Assembly (NCBI GenBank): GCA_030704615.1 | Contig: CM060733.1 | Coordinates: forward strand, 12,958,001-13,022,000 | Origin: Takakia lepidozioides | Lineage: Eukaryota; Streptophyta; Takakiopsida; Takakiales; Takakiaceae | DNA length: 64,000 nt | Direction of reading: 5' to 3' | Shown: piece after piece, positions 54,932-64,000 of the stretch | Layout: each line of letters opens with the position of its first letter | How positions within the stretch are numbered: position 1 is the first letter of the stretch | The notes under the pieces: model-generated | Databases searched by the model: none | Seen by the model: only the letters and a program-made list of their open reading frames with translations | Told to the model about the DNA's origin: nothing | Made by a program: the position numbers and the translations under genes

Positions 54932-56319
54932 AAGGGCAGCTAGGTCATGAGCCCAGCCCCATGAGCCTGGGAGCTGAGCTCACACTTGGCTGACATGGCG
55001 TGAGCCTAGGCTCCATCTGCATGACGTGGCTTTCACGCCACGTAAGCGTGAGCGTCCGCCATGCCAGCAGATGTTTGGCGAAAGAAAATGTGTCTATACC
55101 CGAGGGGCCTATAACCGTGGGAATAGGCATTTACAGTATGCCGACTTATGCTACATATTCCAAACAAACCGACAATGAAAAGAGACCCGTGTGGGTTCCC
55201 TTCCCCTTCCCATTTCGTTTGCCTCTTCCATCACCTGCACGTCATTTTTTGCCTTTCGAGAGAGTGTTCTGAGCCGGTGTACTTTACAAACCAAAAAAAA
55301 AGAAAAAAAAAAGTGTATGTGTGGGATGGGCAGTTGCAGAGCACCGTAGATGCCCTGAAAACATTGTGCGGTGCCGCACACTATTTTCAGGGCATTTGCG
55401 TGGGAACGGATTAAAAAAATAAAAATAAAAAATAAAAAATAAAACGGTATGTGGGATGGACAGCTGCGGAGAAAACGTGCACCGCACACCGCACACCGCA
55501 CACTGTTTTCAAGGCATTTGCGTGGGAACCTACCTACCTCCATCCGATCCTCTCAAACAATCCACCTCTAGAGATACTCCCGACTCCACCCCGGTAGCGT
55601 CAGTCATCACCCCTCCCTCCCTGCCTGTCCACCTCCCTACATGTATCGGATTGTTTTTCTCCATGATTACATATGCATGATTGGGTGCGTACATGTGCCG
55701 AAACTACATACGTACGTACACACATGACGTCGACACATTCATCTAGGCAGACGACTATGCATCCACATCCACAAACATTCGTCTATAAGAAGTGCATTCG
55801 CTTGTGTCAAGTCAAACCGCACACATTGAATTTCATCCTGGCCATCCCGGAGAATGTTTCATTCAAACATAACGACATTCATTCATTTCCAAACATGCAA
55901 GGGCTTACTATGTACACCACATCTAAATCAGTCTATTCCATGTGGGCGATTTTCACGTGTCCAAGCCTCAATTCCACTCCGGCTAACTTTTGGGTGTGGG
56001 GATGTGCACTGTAAGCTGCTACTACGCTTGGACTGGTAAGAAAGCTTTATGTAACCAACACATTCATTCTCTCTCATTTCGGCAATCACACACTAATCAA
56101 ATCATTATTATAACACGAGGGCCGGGGGTGGGATGGATGTAAAAGATGTCGTCTACAATGACTGAAAAGGGTAAATCAATCCACGGAAATAGGCGCCTCC
56201 CGCGGAAATATGCCCTGTAAGTTCGAAATTCAAAGATGACGTGGCATGAGCCTATGCTGGGCTCACGGGCTCCTGGGCTCACAGACTCACGCCTCTAGGC
56301 TCACGGAATAGGAACCCTC
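54932..56319. mobile_element. MULE-like element, 9-bp duplication (8 of 9)
   Basis: Flanks gtactagca (54,923-54,931) and atactagca (56,320-56,328). Left end AAGGGCAGCTAGGTCATGAG; reverse complement of right end GAGGGTTCCTATTCCGTGAG. These correspond to the two ends of the 33,899 element in inverse order, so this copy has the opposite orientation. Inside are a near-perfect 20-bp hairpin (55,352-55,393) and a ~100-bp duplication (55,318-55,410 and 55,444-55,530). Confidence 0.8.
55352..55393. repeat. Hairpin, 20-bp arms, 2-nt loop
   Basis: gccctgaaaacattgtgcgg pairs with ccgcacactattttcagggc at 18 of 20 positions. It lies in the MULE-like element and recurs in damaged form in the duplicated block downstream. 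Confidence 0.7.
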
Positions 56320-56329
56320 ATACTAGCAG

Positions 56330-57600
56330 AGCTATGTCCTACAACCAACGCATTGTCATCTACGAACTTTCTAGCTTGGGAGTGGGAAAGTCCACGGAAG
56401 GGGTCGGAGGCGACTGGAAAAGGCGAAGGACACGTGGACAGTTGTTTTATAGACAGAGAATATTAGACCCAAAATCATGGAAGAAAGAAATTGTTTTGGG
56501 AAAACATTTCAAACCACATTGGGTGTTGTGATTACCAATTGACTGGGAAAATCCCCCTTAGTGCGGTAGAGGCTATTGACACTGTTCCAGGTCTTAATGA
56601 TTTGAAGCCCAGATGCCTTAAGATAGCTTCCAAGCTCCTTGCGAGATTGCAAACTCGTCCCTTCCTTGAAATTATAGAAGCAAAGCACCATGATCACAAA
56701 GAAAAAACATGCAGAAAGCGAACAACAATGCCCAGTAATTTGTGTTACGAGCATTCCAGGCCCTAACATCCACAGGGGTGATATCGGGCACAGGAAAACC
56801 ATTCAGAATATCAAATATGATGAGCTCAGCTCCAAAGGACTTTTGCACACCACTCACCCATGATTGCTGATCCCCAGCTTGCCAAGGGAAATGTCCGATA
56901 TTTATGAACTAGAAGACAACGACATTGGAAAAGACGTAGAAAAGACCAACACAACGGTGGAAGAAAGATTTTGCAAAGGATAAGGTCAATGGAAACACAC
57001 CAATGTCAGGAAAGATGTCAAAGCATCGCAAGGTTGGGGAACACACGCCGTTGTAAGAAGACTTGCGAGTCTCCGACATAGCTAGAAATTCCTCGTTGAC
57101 AGTCTTCACCTCAAATGTGCCAACTACTCTGGAGGGGTGCAGTCGTGCGTCATAAGGATGGTCCACTACCTTTTTTCTCTTTTTCTCTTTATCTCATGTT
57201 CCTGGTTGCTGGGCACATAACTACCTTGAGGATGGACATGATCTGCTAGCACCTCCACTGCCTGAGATGCAACAGGCTATCTCACCTTCTTCTTCTCCCT
57301 TTGGCTTCATCTGTGGAGTGGCCTGCTTCTCAGGCTCATTAGCCTGCAAGGTTGCTATGTCTCGCTCCTGTATCTGGCGATCGGTGAGAGGTGCAATCCA
57401 TTCTGCTTTATCATTCAAATTCTTCATTTCAACCTCCGCAAACGGGGTATGTGATTTGGGCAGTTCAAATACCAACCACATTGCTTGAAGTAGGCTGACC
57501 CCAATCCTTCAAAATTCCTACAGTGTATATGGTCACCTCAGAGAAAGGGTCGGCCCACTTAGTCGGGATAATCCCTGAACCTAGATTTCAAGGAAGTCAC
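56330..57600 (-). pseudogene. Coding-like but unrecognised minus-strand text
   Basis: Minus-strand frames carry protein-like passages: FAEVEMKNLNDKAEWIAPL and EPEKQATPQMKPKGEEEGEI (57,481-57,221), RVVGTFEVKTVNEEFLAMSE (57,166-56,909), SGVQKSFGAELIIFDILNGF (56,857-56,672) and FKEGTSLQSRKELGSYLKAS (56,650-56,590). They follow one another in order but in several frames with stops between, so introns or decay separate them. They lie between MULE-like ends and may be captured or element-borne sequence. No domain recognised. Confidence 0.3.
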
Positions 57601-58345
57601 TAATGTATCAGCTTCCAAAATACAATGGTCATATATAAGGAATAAGATATAGATATGTCACATTGGAAGTTTCAGATTGCCACACAAATGTCACATTGCC
57701 ATTTTCAGAATTTTTGTAACACTGGAATATGCAAGGAAGTTACGCCATGAGCCTGCTCATGTGAGCCTATGAGCCCAGGCTCACGATTGACCCACTAAGC
57801 ATGAGCCTGGGCGTCATGCTTAGTGGTCGTGAGCGCAGAGTGGTGCGGTATGAGAAAGAGGGCCTATATCCGAGGACAAAGGCTGACGTATACCCGTGAG
57901 AATACTAGGAGGATACTTGCAGCGGGATTTGGAAAATTGGAATTGTATTGGTGTTTTCATTATGTGTTTGTAATTGGAAAGGTCATTGCCAACACAACTA
58001 CCTATGTGGGCGTTGACGACCACATAATTCCTAGACCTCATGAAGCTTTGTTATGTTATGGTTTTTCTTTCTTTTTTTCGAAATAATTTGAAATTTTCGC
58101 TTCTTATTGTGTCATTGGAGGACTTGTGGGAGGTCCATGAATTATGTGGGCGTCAACGCCCACAAAAGAGGCAATGAGAAGGAGTAATATGACATCCAAA
58201 AGAACGAATTTAAAACATTTAAAATACCATCAAATGAAAATTTAAAAAATGACAGAACTTGTACACGAAGAAGACATGGAATTTGAAATAAAGTATCTTC
58301 TGGGTTTCCATCATAGTTCCGCTCATTTGGAAAATGAAACATTGT

Positions 58346-58941
58346 GAGTGCTCCACAAGTACCATGAAATCGAAGTTCGGGATGAAATCAAACCCCATGT
58401 GCAGTGTCTTACTGCTCGAGAGTGTCAACCTGATCGTAGCTAAGAGTGATTTGGTGAATGAACTCATCTCTTTTCGGGTCACGAAACATCACTCGCAAGA
58501 ATATGAAATAGAGATGTTTGCAAGAGACGTATTTTCTTCTCTTCCCCAGACTACCCGAAAGGATACAAATAAAATATGGACAAGTACAGTTTAGGAAAAT
58601 CCCCACGGTTATGTCATATGTCATATCATGAAGTACAAACCCAGAGGTCACTACTGTGTACAACCGTTCATATCTAAGAGGGGGAACGTCAATGACTATT
58701 GTGCGCATGCAAGATTCTTGTCGAGTCCACTTTGGCAAAGTGATCTGCAGTAGGTGGAGAATGACGGACTATCTTTCCATTTCTTTTCGTCGGGTGTTTA
58801 TCAGCACCCGGTGGACGCACACGAGTACCGCAAGGCAAAGATGTATTGGCTGGAGTATGCAATTATGGGCGTCTGGGAAGTCGAAACCCTGCCTCTTCTA
58901 GCAAAGCAACCTCTTGTGGTAATAGAGAGGTTCCTACCTTG
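58346..58941 (+). pseudogene. Unrecognised ORF carried by the long MULE-like copy
   Basis: One frame runs about 198 codons with only two stops (TAG 58,592; TAG 58,751). Its protein-like text includes LLLESVNLIVAKSDLVNELI, ENPHGYVICHIMKYKPRGHY, RGNVNDYCAHARFLSS and HPVDAHEYRKAKMYWLEYAI. The first part corresponds to DNA kept in the short element at 33,899 (reverse strand), so it belongs to the family and was not added later. It does not show a Mutator transposase signature (no D..D..E with zinc finger that I can see). It may be an element protein of unknown type or captured host sequence. Confidence 0.4.
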
Positions 58942-59636
58942 ATTGGCCCAATGTTTGGAACGTTGGGCTTGGTCAATACTGACTCACGCACTGTCCCATC
59001 CACACATCGTGCGCAATCATCTAGGCAAAACCAGAATTTGTGTGTCTTTGACTCCCTTACACCGGACGGATGAAACAATCATGTGTAGGTGGGAGTAGAT
59101 GTGCCAACATTACCTCTTGCAATCTTTGCTTTGCATTTGGCAAATGTGTTCGACTGTATAGCAGTGCACGACACTCTCAACCCAGCTATAGTGCGCTCTA
59201 TATGCCACACATTGTCTCAACAATTGGACTCAAGTACCTCCACATTGAGATGATGCTCCTGCTGGAAACGACTTTTGAACATGGACTGACTTCTGTGGAC
59301 CAGCACGGGGCATAGAGAAGTTGTCTCTAGTGTCTGGCCTGTGGGGTGTCTGAACTTGGAGGGGTGTCGAGTTTTTGTTTGCATGAACCAAATATTTCTT
59401 CTCCTTTGTGGAACTCTAGATTGTAAAGGAGTTCCAACGATGCACTTGTTCACGACAATCGCAATCTTTGTGGGATCTCTTGATCTTCTTGCAGCTCTCA
59501 ACATCAAACTCGGTTGTGGTCCTTTACCACCGCATCGACCCCTCAAGAAGTCGTGGTACCTATCGCGGTACCGGCGCAGAAGGTGCGATGGTTGCAGATT
59601 TGAAATCCTGATCCCATTCTGAATTAAGAGACAAGC

Positions 59637-60049
59637 ATGTTTCCCAAAGGTGAAAAGGATAGGTCAATTGGAACAACGAAACCTATCAGTGACAAAGTGT
59701 TTGATGCATGGCTTCACAAGGCTACTTTGTGGAGCCAGGTATGTCATGGTGTTGTTGTTCATGGTGTTCTATTCACTGTGTTGTCTATTTGTTTTCTCTT
59801 CGATGTGTGCCGCAACATCCGAGACTAACATGGTCTGTAATGCAGCTCGAGAAAAGGGCAGCTGCGGTTCTAGAAAAGTCAATGATAGACTACAATATTG
59901 TCATGTCCGTCAATGTGACATTTGAGTCCTACATCAGGAATGGAAGGGAATTGTGTGGAAACATGCGTTTTTCAGGGAGTACAATCACGATGGCGGAATC
60001 TCACGCTCCTATGACTTCGACAATCAACAAAATGGAGAACGTGCAATGA
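59637..60049 (+). CDS. Two-exon gene fragment, unknown product
   Basis: Exon 59,637-59,738 (GEKDRSIGTTKPISDKVFDA, then WLHKATLWSQ) ends at cag|gtatgt in phase 0. Exon 59,846-60,049 starts after taatgcag in phase 0 (LEKRAAAVLEKSMIDYNIVM ...) and ends at a TGA. The 107-bp intron has good sites and both exons are free of stops, so this looks like the real 3' end of a gene. Upstream exons would have to lie in 58.3-59.6 kb, where the frame is broken. No domain recognised. Confidence 0.45.
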
Positions 60050-60394
60050 AGACAATACAGATAACTGTCTTATTTTCAGTTTTCCAAGATTCATATTCTA
60101 CCTATCTTCTTTGAATCCTTCATTTTAGCTCTTCCAGACTGGAATAACAGAGATCGCTCATGGTATGTCGTGTTTGAATATAGGATTTATACGGGCTTCA
60201 AGGCTCACATAAATCCAATAGGATTTTCTGTCGTAATCCCCTCCAATATAAGACCACAGTGACCTAGAGGGATAGCCGTCCACATGAGAGGAGATAATTT
60301 CTAGCATGGCGTGAGAGCAAGCATATTATATGGGCGCAATTCATATCAATTCCCGTATGTCAGTGCATTGTCCAGTCATGCTTGTTCGAGTTCC

Positions 60395-60665
60395 TTGTGT
60401 GGTTTTGTACCCGTATAAGAGATTGGTGGGCTGTGAGAGACAATGGTATTATGTAGGCTTCAACACCCACATAATCTTTTTTAGAAAGTGAACTCGTGTA
60501 AAAACATGTCCATAGTGGGCATGGGGAGGTGTTCTTTGTATGGTTTTGTACCTATATAAGAGATTGGCGGGTTGTGAGAGACAAAGATTTATGTGGGCTT
60601 CAACCACCCCATATTTTTAATCTTTTAGAAAGTGAACTCATGTAAAACATGTCCAAGTGGCATGA
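60395..60665. repeat. Tandem duplication of about 135 bp
   Basis: gttcctt(g)tgtggttttgtac, then tataagagattggtgggctg, tgagagacaa, and agaaagtgaactcgtgtaaa occur twice in the same order (from about 60,395 and from about 60,530) with small changes. Confidence 0.75.
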
Positions 60666-60688
60666 GAGGAGACATATTGTGTGGGCGT

Positions 60689-62253
60689 TGATGTCGCTCA
60701 CCTCACTTCGGTAAGCTCCGCTTCACGTCATAGTTACTCGCTTTGATGCGCGCGCCTAACTCCCAAACTGGCCGTCGGGCCAACTCGGAACTTCGGCTGC
60801 TCACCGGGACATAACTGTTTCCCTTTGCTCCTCCTCAAGACCCTCGCTCACTTTGGGAAATTCCCTTGGTTGTTGGCAGTCCGGAACAGCTCCCCACACC
60901 TTGGTTGCTTTCCGGCTCGCACGCTTACTCATTAGTTTTTGGTCACCAACGGGCTTGCACCGTTCTATATATACTTCTGTGACTGTCCGCGGGGTTTCAC
61001 AAACAACACCGTCCTTTTATGGCGAACCACCATGAAGACCCTTGACTCCCGGTATTGAGTCGCGGTGAGTCTTGGCCCACCCTACCACGGCCCCAATGGA
61101 CCGTGATGAGTCCCAAGACTCCCCATGACTCCCACCATAAGGTCTCCGCCCCATGGTGAGTCCTATGCCACCCCCACTAAGACCCACTAAGCTACCACCA
61201 CCCCTCGTGGAACCACCCCCACCGCAACCCGGTGTGCGGGGCTCCACCTGGTGAGCGCCTCCGCCTCCTTGAGTGCCTTGGGCACTCAAGGGTGCTTCAG
61301 CCCCCGTACCTATTGTTGCCACTGCCCCCACCACAGGGGCATCCCCTCTTGTGTCCGACCCCTGCCCTCAAGGCAAAGGCCACGACACACACCCCTACCA
61401 ACAGGGAGTCGATGTCCTCATCAACTTGTCCATTTTATAGAAACTAACATCCAAGTTGTGGAGTCCCACATGAAGGAGTTTGTTTCCGTACCATGGCGTC
61501 CTATGGCAAAGAACCAACCCCCCCACTTGACTCTACTCTCTGCTAGCTAGTTCGGCCGACTTCCTCCAAGTCCCGGCCAAGGGTGGAGCCTCTCCAGCTC
61601 CACCCAGTGCACTCTTCTTGGCCCACTTGAAGGCCAAGGTGCGATCTTCCCCGAGGATCGAATCGCCTTACTGCAACAACATTGCTTGCGACCGCCCATG
61701 ATGCCGCTTTTTAGCATCACCTTGAGCAGGGTTCACCTTGAACCCTTTTGGACTAGGAAGATAACCTTGAACCAACCGTGCGCCCCAATCACTACAATTG
61801 GGTCCGCCTTGGAATGCTGGCTTGAGGTACGGGAACACGCCGAAGCCGCACTACGACTTCGTCCCGAGGTTACACGATTATAGTACGTGAACGGAAGCAC
61901 GTAGCTTCCGTGTTAGCCTGCACTACAAGACAACCCCTCGGTAGCGCAATTATAGTACGTGCACTCGCCAAGTGCGCACTAGCACGTGAACTCCCAAAGA
62001 AGGCGCAAGTTTCCTTGCCACTTGGATGGGAGTCACCTGATTTTGGCACCGCGCAAACACACGATTAATCCAATTTACCTCTCCACTTTTGTAAGCTAGC
62101 ATGCATTCTACACACTAGCCAACCATACATGCATTACCATTCCAAACAAATATGAAGCACAACATTTAGAAACATTTCATTTATAAACAAAATTTGTACA
62201 CACAAGTTTTTGCAATCGGATTCCTGAGCTAGCTAAGCCGGACTAAACATGCA
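60689..62253 (-). repeat. 3' LTR of a minus-strand chromovirus
   Basis: The inner end is set by the polypurine tract next to it: ...ggactaaacatgca ends at 62,253. The outer end is uncertain; a TG at 60,689 (tgatgtcgctcacc) is the best guess. The region is GC-rich and carries several ccatggtgagtc/ccatgactccc-like words near 61,040-61,160. No second LTR is in the window, so the assignment rests on position after the coding region. Confidence 0.55.
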
Positions 62254-62266
62254 TTTCCTCCCCCAC
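62254..62266 (-). other. Polypurine tract of the chromovirus
   Basis: On the minus strand gtgggggaggaaa lies 22 bases after the chromodomain stop and directly before the LTR start TGCATG. It is the primer site for plus-strand DNA synthesis. Confidence 0.75.
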
Positions 62267-62287
62267 GATCCAAGATTGATGTCCCCA

Positions 62288-64000
62288 TCAACGCTTCTTC
62301 CGCTTTTGAGGTCGCCCTTTGAAAGCTGCAACCGCCTCAGATGAGTTTCCCATTTCTGAGGCACGCACCTAAGTTGCCTCCACTTGATGATAGCCCTTCC
62401 ATTTCACGAGATACTCCGTTTCTCGATTCTTGAACCTCCTCGACTTAAGCATTGCCTCCACCTCGTACTCAGGTTCATTTTCATGATCCAACAGCACAGG
62501 TGGCGGACGCAATACTTAATGCCGATTCAGACGTGCTTCATCTTTGAAGTAAGGCTTCAAAAGGCAAACGTGGAATACCGGATGCACCTTGCTGTTTGTC
62601 GGTAGCCCCAATTCATACACATCCTCATTCATAACCTTCCGGATGCGAAAGGGCCCCGCATACGGAGGTACGAACTTTGGACTCACTTTTGGAGGTAGTA
62701 AAAAATTCTTGATGTTCAACCAAACCTCCGTGCCTGCCTCAAACTTAATTTCCCTCCGCTTCCGATTCGCCTACCGTTCATATCATTTCCTAGCTTTGGC
62801 AATGTTGTACTTTGCGAGCTCCAACAAACGTTTGCGTTTTTCCAGCACCACTGCTGCTGTCGGTTCCTCAACGTCCTGGGCGGCCCAACTTGTCGGCACC
62901 AGAGGTGCTTTTCCATAGACCAATACGAAAGGGGAAACTCCCGTTGCGGAGTGCTTTGTGTTATTATAACAGAACTCTGCCACATCCAAGTGCTCCACCC
63001 AGTCTGACTGGTTTGCCGACACATAATTCCGCAAGATCTGCTTCACCACGGAATTCACTCTTTCCGTTTGGCCGTCCGTTGTAGGTCGGAAGGCCGTGCT
63101 CATCTTGAGCCTCGTCCCCATTTTCTTCCAAAGTGTTCTCCAAAATTTACTTGTAAACTTTGGATCGCTGTCCGAGACAATATCCTTCGGGAGTCAATGA
63201 TGCTTGAAGACGTGGGCGAAGTAAAGTCTCTCCGTCTCCTGCGCCGTTGCCGTCTCCTTGGTGGGAATGAAATGGCCCATTTTACTGAACCTATCCACCA
63301 CCACCATGATTGCATCGAATCCTTTTGATAGCGGCAAAGCAGTCATGAAATCCATCGAGACACTTTCCCAAGACCCCTCTGGAATCGGCAAGGGTTGTAA
63401 CAGCCCCGCTTGCTTTTTGTACTCGCTTCGGTTTTGTTGGCATGTGGTGCATGTCTTGACATATTCCTCGGCCTCTTCCCTCAGTTTGGGCCAGAAATAC
63501 TCTTTCTTCAAGAGTGTCGCGGTGCACTTGGCTCCGCCGTGGTCCGCAAGCAGGCCCTCATGACATTCTCTCAAGAGACTATCTCTGATCCCTCCCTTCG
63601 GCACGTAGAGACGCTTTTGCTTGTACCGGAGTTGTCCATTGTGCAAGTCGAACTACGATTTAACCCCCAACCTCAAGTCCCGCATCGCGGACTTTGCCAT
63701 CTCATCCTTCCGGTTAGCCTTCCGGATCTTTCTTTAGAGCGACGTCTTGCCCATATACACCAACATGAGCTGCTTCTTTGTACTTAAAGCATCGGCCACC
63801 ACATTGTCCCGTTCCGGTTTGTACTAGATATCCATGTTGAACACTGCCAAAGTGTCTTGCCATCTAAGTTGTTTTGGAGACAATATAGGCTGTGTGGCAA
63901 AATACTTCACCGTGACATTGTCCGTGAACACCTTCACCGGGTTGGAACCAACATAGTGGCGCCAAAGCTCAAGGCAATGCACCACTGTCTTCATTTCTTT
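62288..64000 (-). pseudogene. pol: Ty3/gypsy chromovirus pol 3' part, broken and partial
   Basis: Minus strand, running off the window. Order: end of RNase H (FTDNVTVKYF, SPKQLRWQD, VVADALS; about 64,000-63,730, own frame, stops included); integrase zinc domain (HEGLLADHGG ... CTTC, 63,600-63,450); core with the first Asp in SMDFMTALPL, the second in SDSDPKF and Glu in DGQTERVN, 35 residues apart; a TGA breaks the core at about 63,196. Then PPYAGPFRIRKV and HPVFHVCLLKPY (62,719-62,520) and a chromodomain (YEVEAMLKSRRF, EYLVKWKGY; about 62,470-62,370), in which the Trp after EAT is a TAG stop (62,369). The end is the basic GRPQKRKKR. The chromodomain directs integration to chromatin and defines the chromovirus branch. 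This copy cannot make intact Pol. Confidence 0.9.

Larger units (their letters stand above)
57724..60300 (+). mobile_element. Long MULE-like copy with coding sequence, right end unresolved
   Basis: aaggaagttacgccatgagc at the left matches (inverted) the right end of the 33,899 element. The next ~450 bp follow that element in reverse order: cttagtggtcgtgagc, the bracketed tgtgggcgttgac/cccacat units (57,990-58,170), gacatccaaaa, and cagtgt..ctcgagagtgt..atcgtagctaagagtg. After that this copy continues into coding-like sequence absent from the short copy, as expected if the short copy is its deletion derivative. I could not find the other end. Confidence 0.6.

Noticed and set aside
1-64000. CRISPR array, bacterial operon or organellar insert
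   Set aside because: No regularly spaced identical repeats, no ribosome-binding-site-led gene rows and no recognisable organellar genes.

Overview
The window looks like nuclear DNA of a land plant with a repeat-rich genome. It is AT-rich with small GC-rich islands. Genes are split by GT-AG introns. Most of the recognisable coding sequence belongs to transposable elements: Ty3/gypsy LTR elements, a LINE, a tRNA-derived SINE, hAT-like and MULE-like DNA elements. Nothing suggests a bacterial or organellar replicon. The species cannot be named from the sequence; the mix of elements, including an animal- or fungus-like integrase-core DNA transposon, would fit a non-seed plant, but that is inference.

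Layout. 1-10.5 kb: mostly non-coding, with several local duplications, a 26-bp perfect hairpin at 9.7 kb and a possible degraded minus-strand gene at 8.5-9.6 kb. 10,550-18,557: a nearly complete, mutated Ty3/gypsy element with two ~457-bp LTRs, gag, protease, reverse transcriptase/RNase H and integrase. 18.6-23.6 kb: AT-rich DNA plus a possible minus-strand gene (20.9-22.0 kb) carrying an internal tandem duplication. About 23.6-25.6 kb: a degraded DNA transposon with long inverted ends around an intron-containing integrase-core gene.

26.4-52.0 kb: one long plus-strand host gene for a Ser/Thr-rich, coiled-coil protein. Its exons join in phase from 27,813 to the stop at 51,998, provided a 14.7-kb intron (28,662-43,329) is accepted. 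That intron holds a minus-strand LINE, a MULE-like element inserted inside the LINE, and hAT-like elements, two of them nested. A GCGACG-rich element lies in the next intron, and a SINE with a 14-bp target duplication lies in another.

52.2-60.7 kb: another hAT-like element with a perfect 8-bp duplication, then several members of the MULE-like family (9-bp duplications, GAGCC-rich ends). One long member carries coding-like sequence with a clean intron. 60.7-64.0 kb: a minus-strand Ty3/gypsy chromovirus (3' LTR, polypurine tract, chromodomain, integrase, end of RNase H) that runs off the window and is broken by stops.

The best candidates for something undescribed are the integrase-core inverted-repeat transposon at 24 kb, the MULE-like family whose long copy carries an unrecognised protein, and the uncharacterised coiled-coil/FTPP-repeat gene with its transposon-filled intron.
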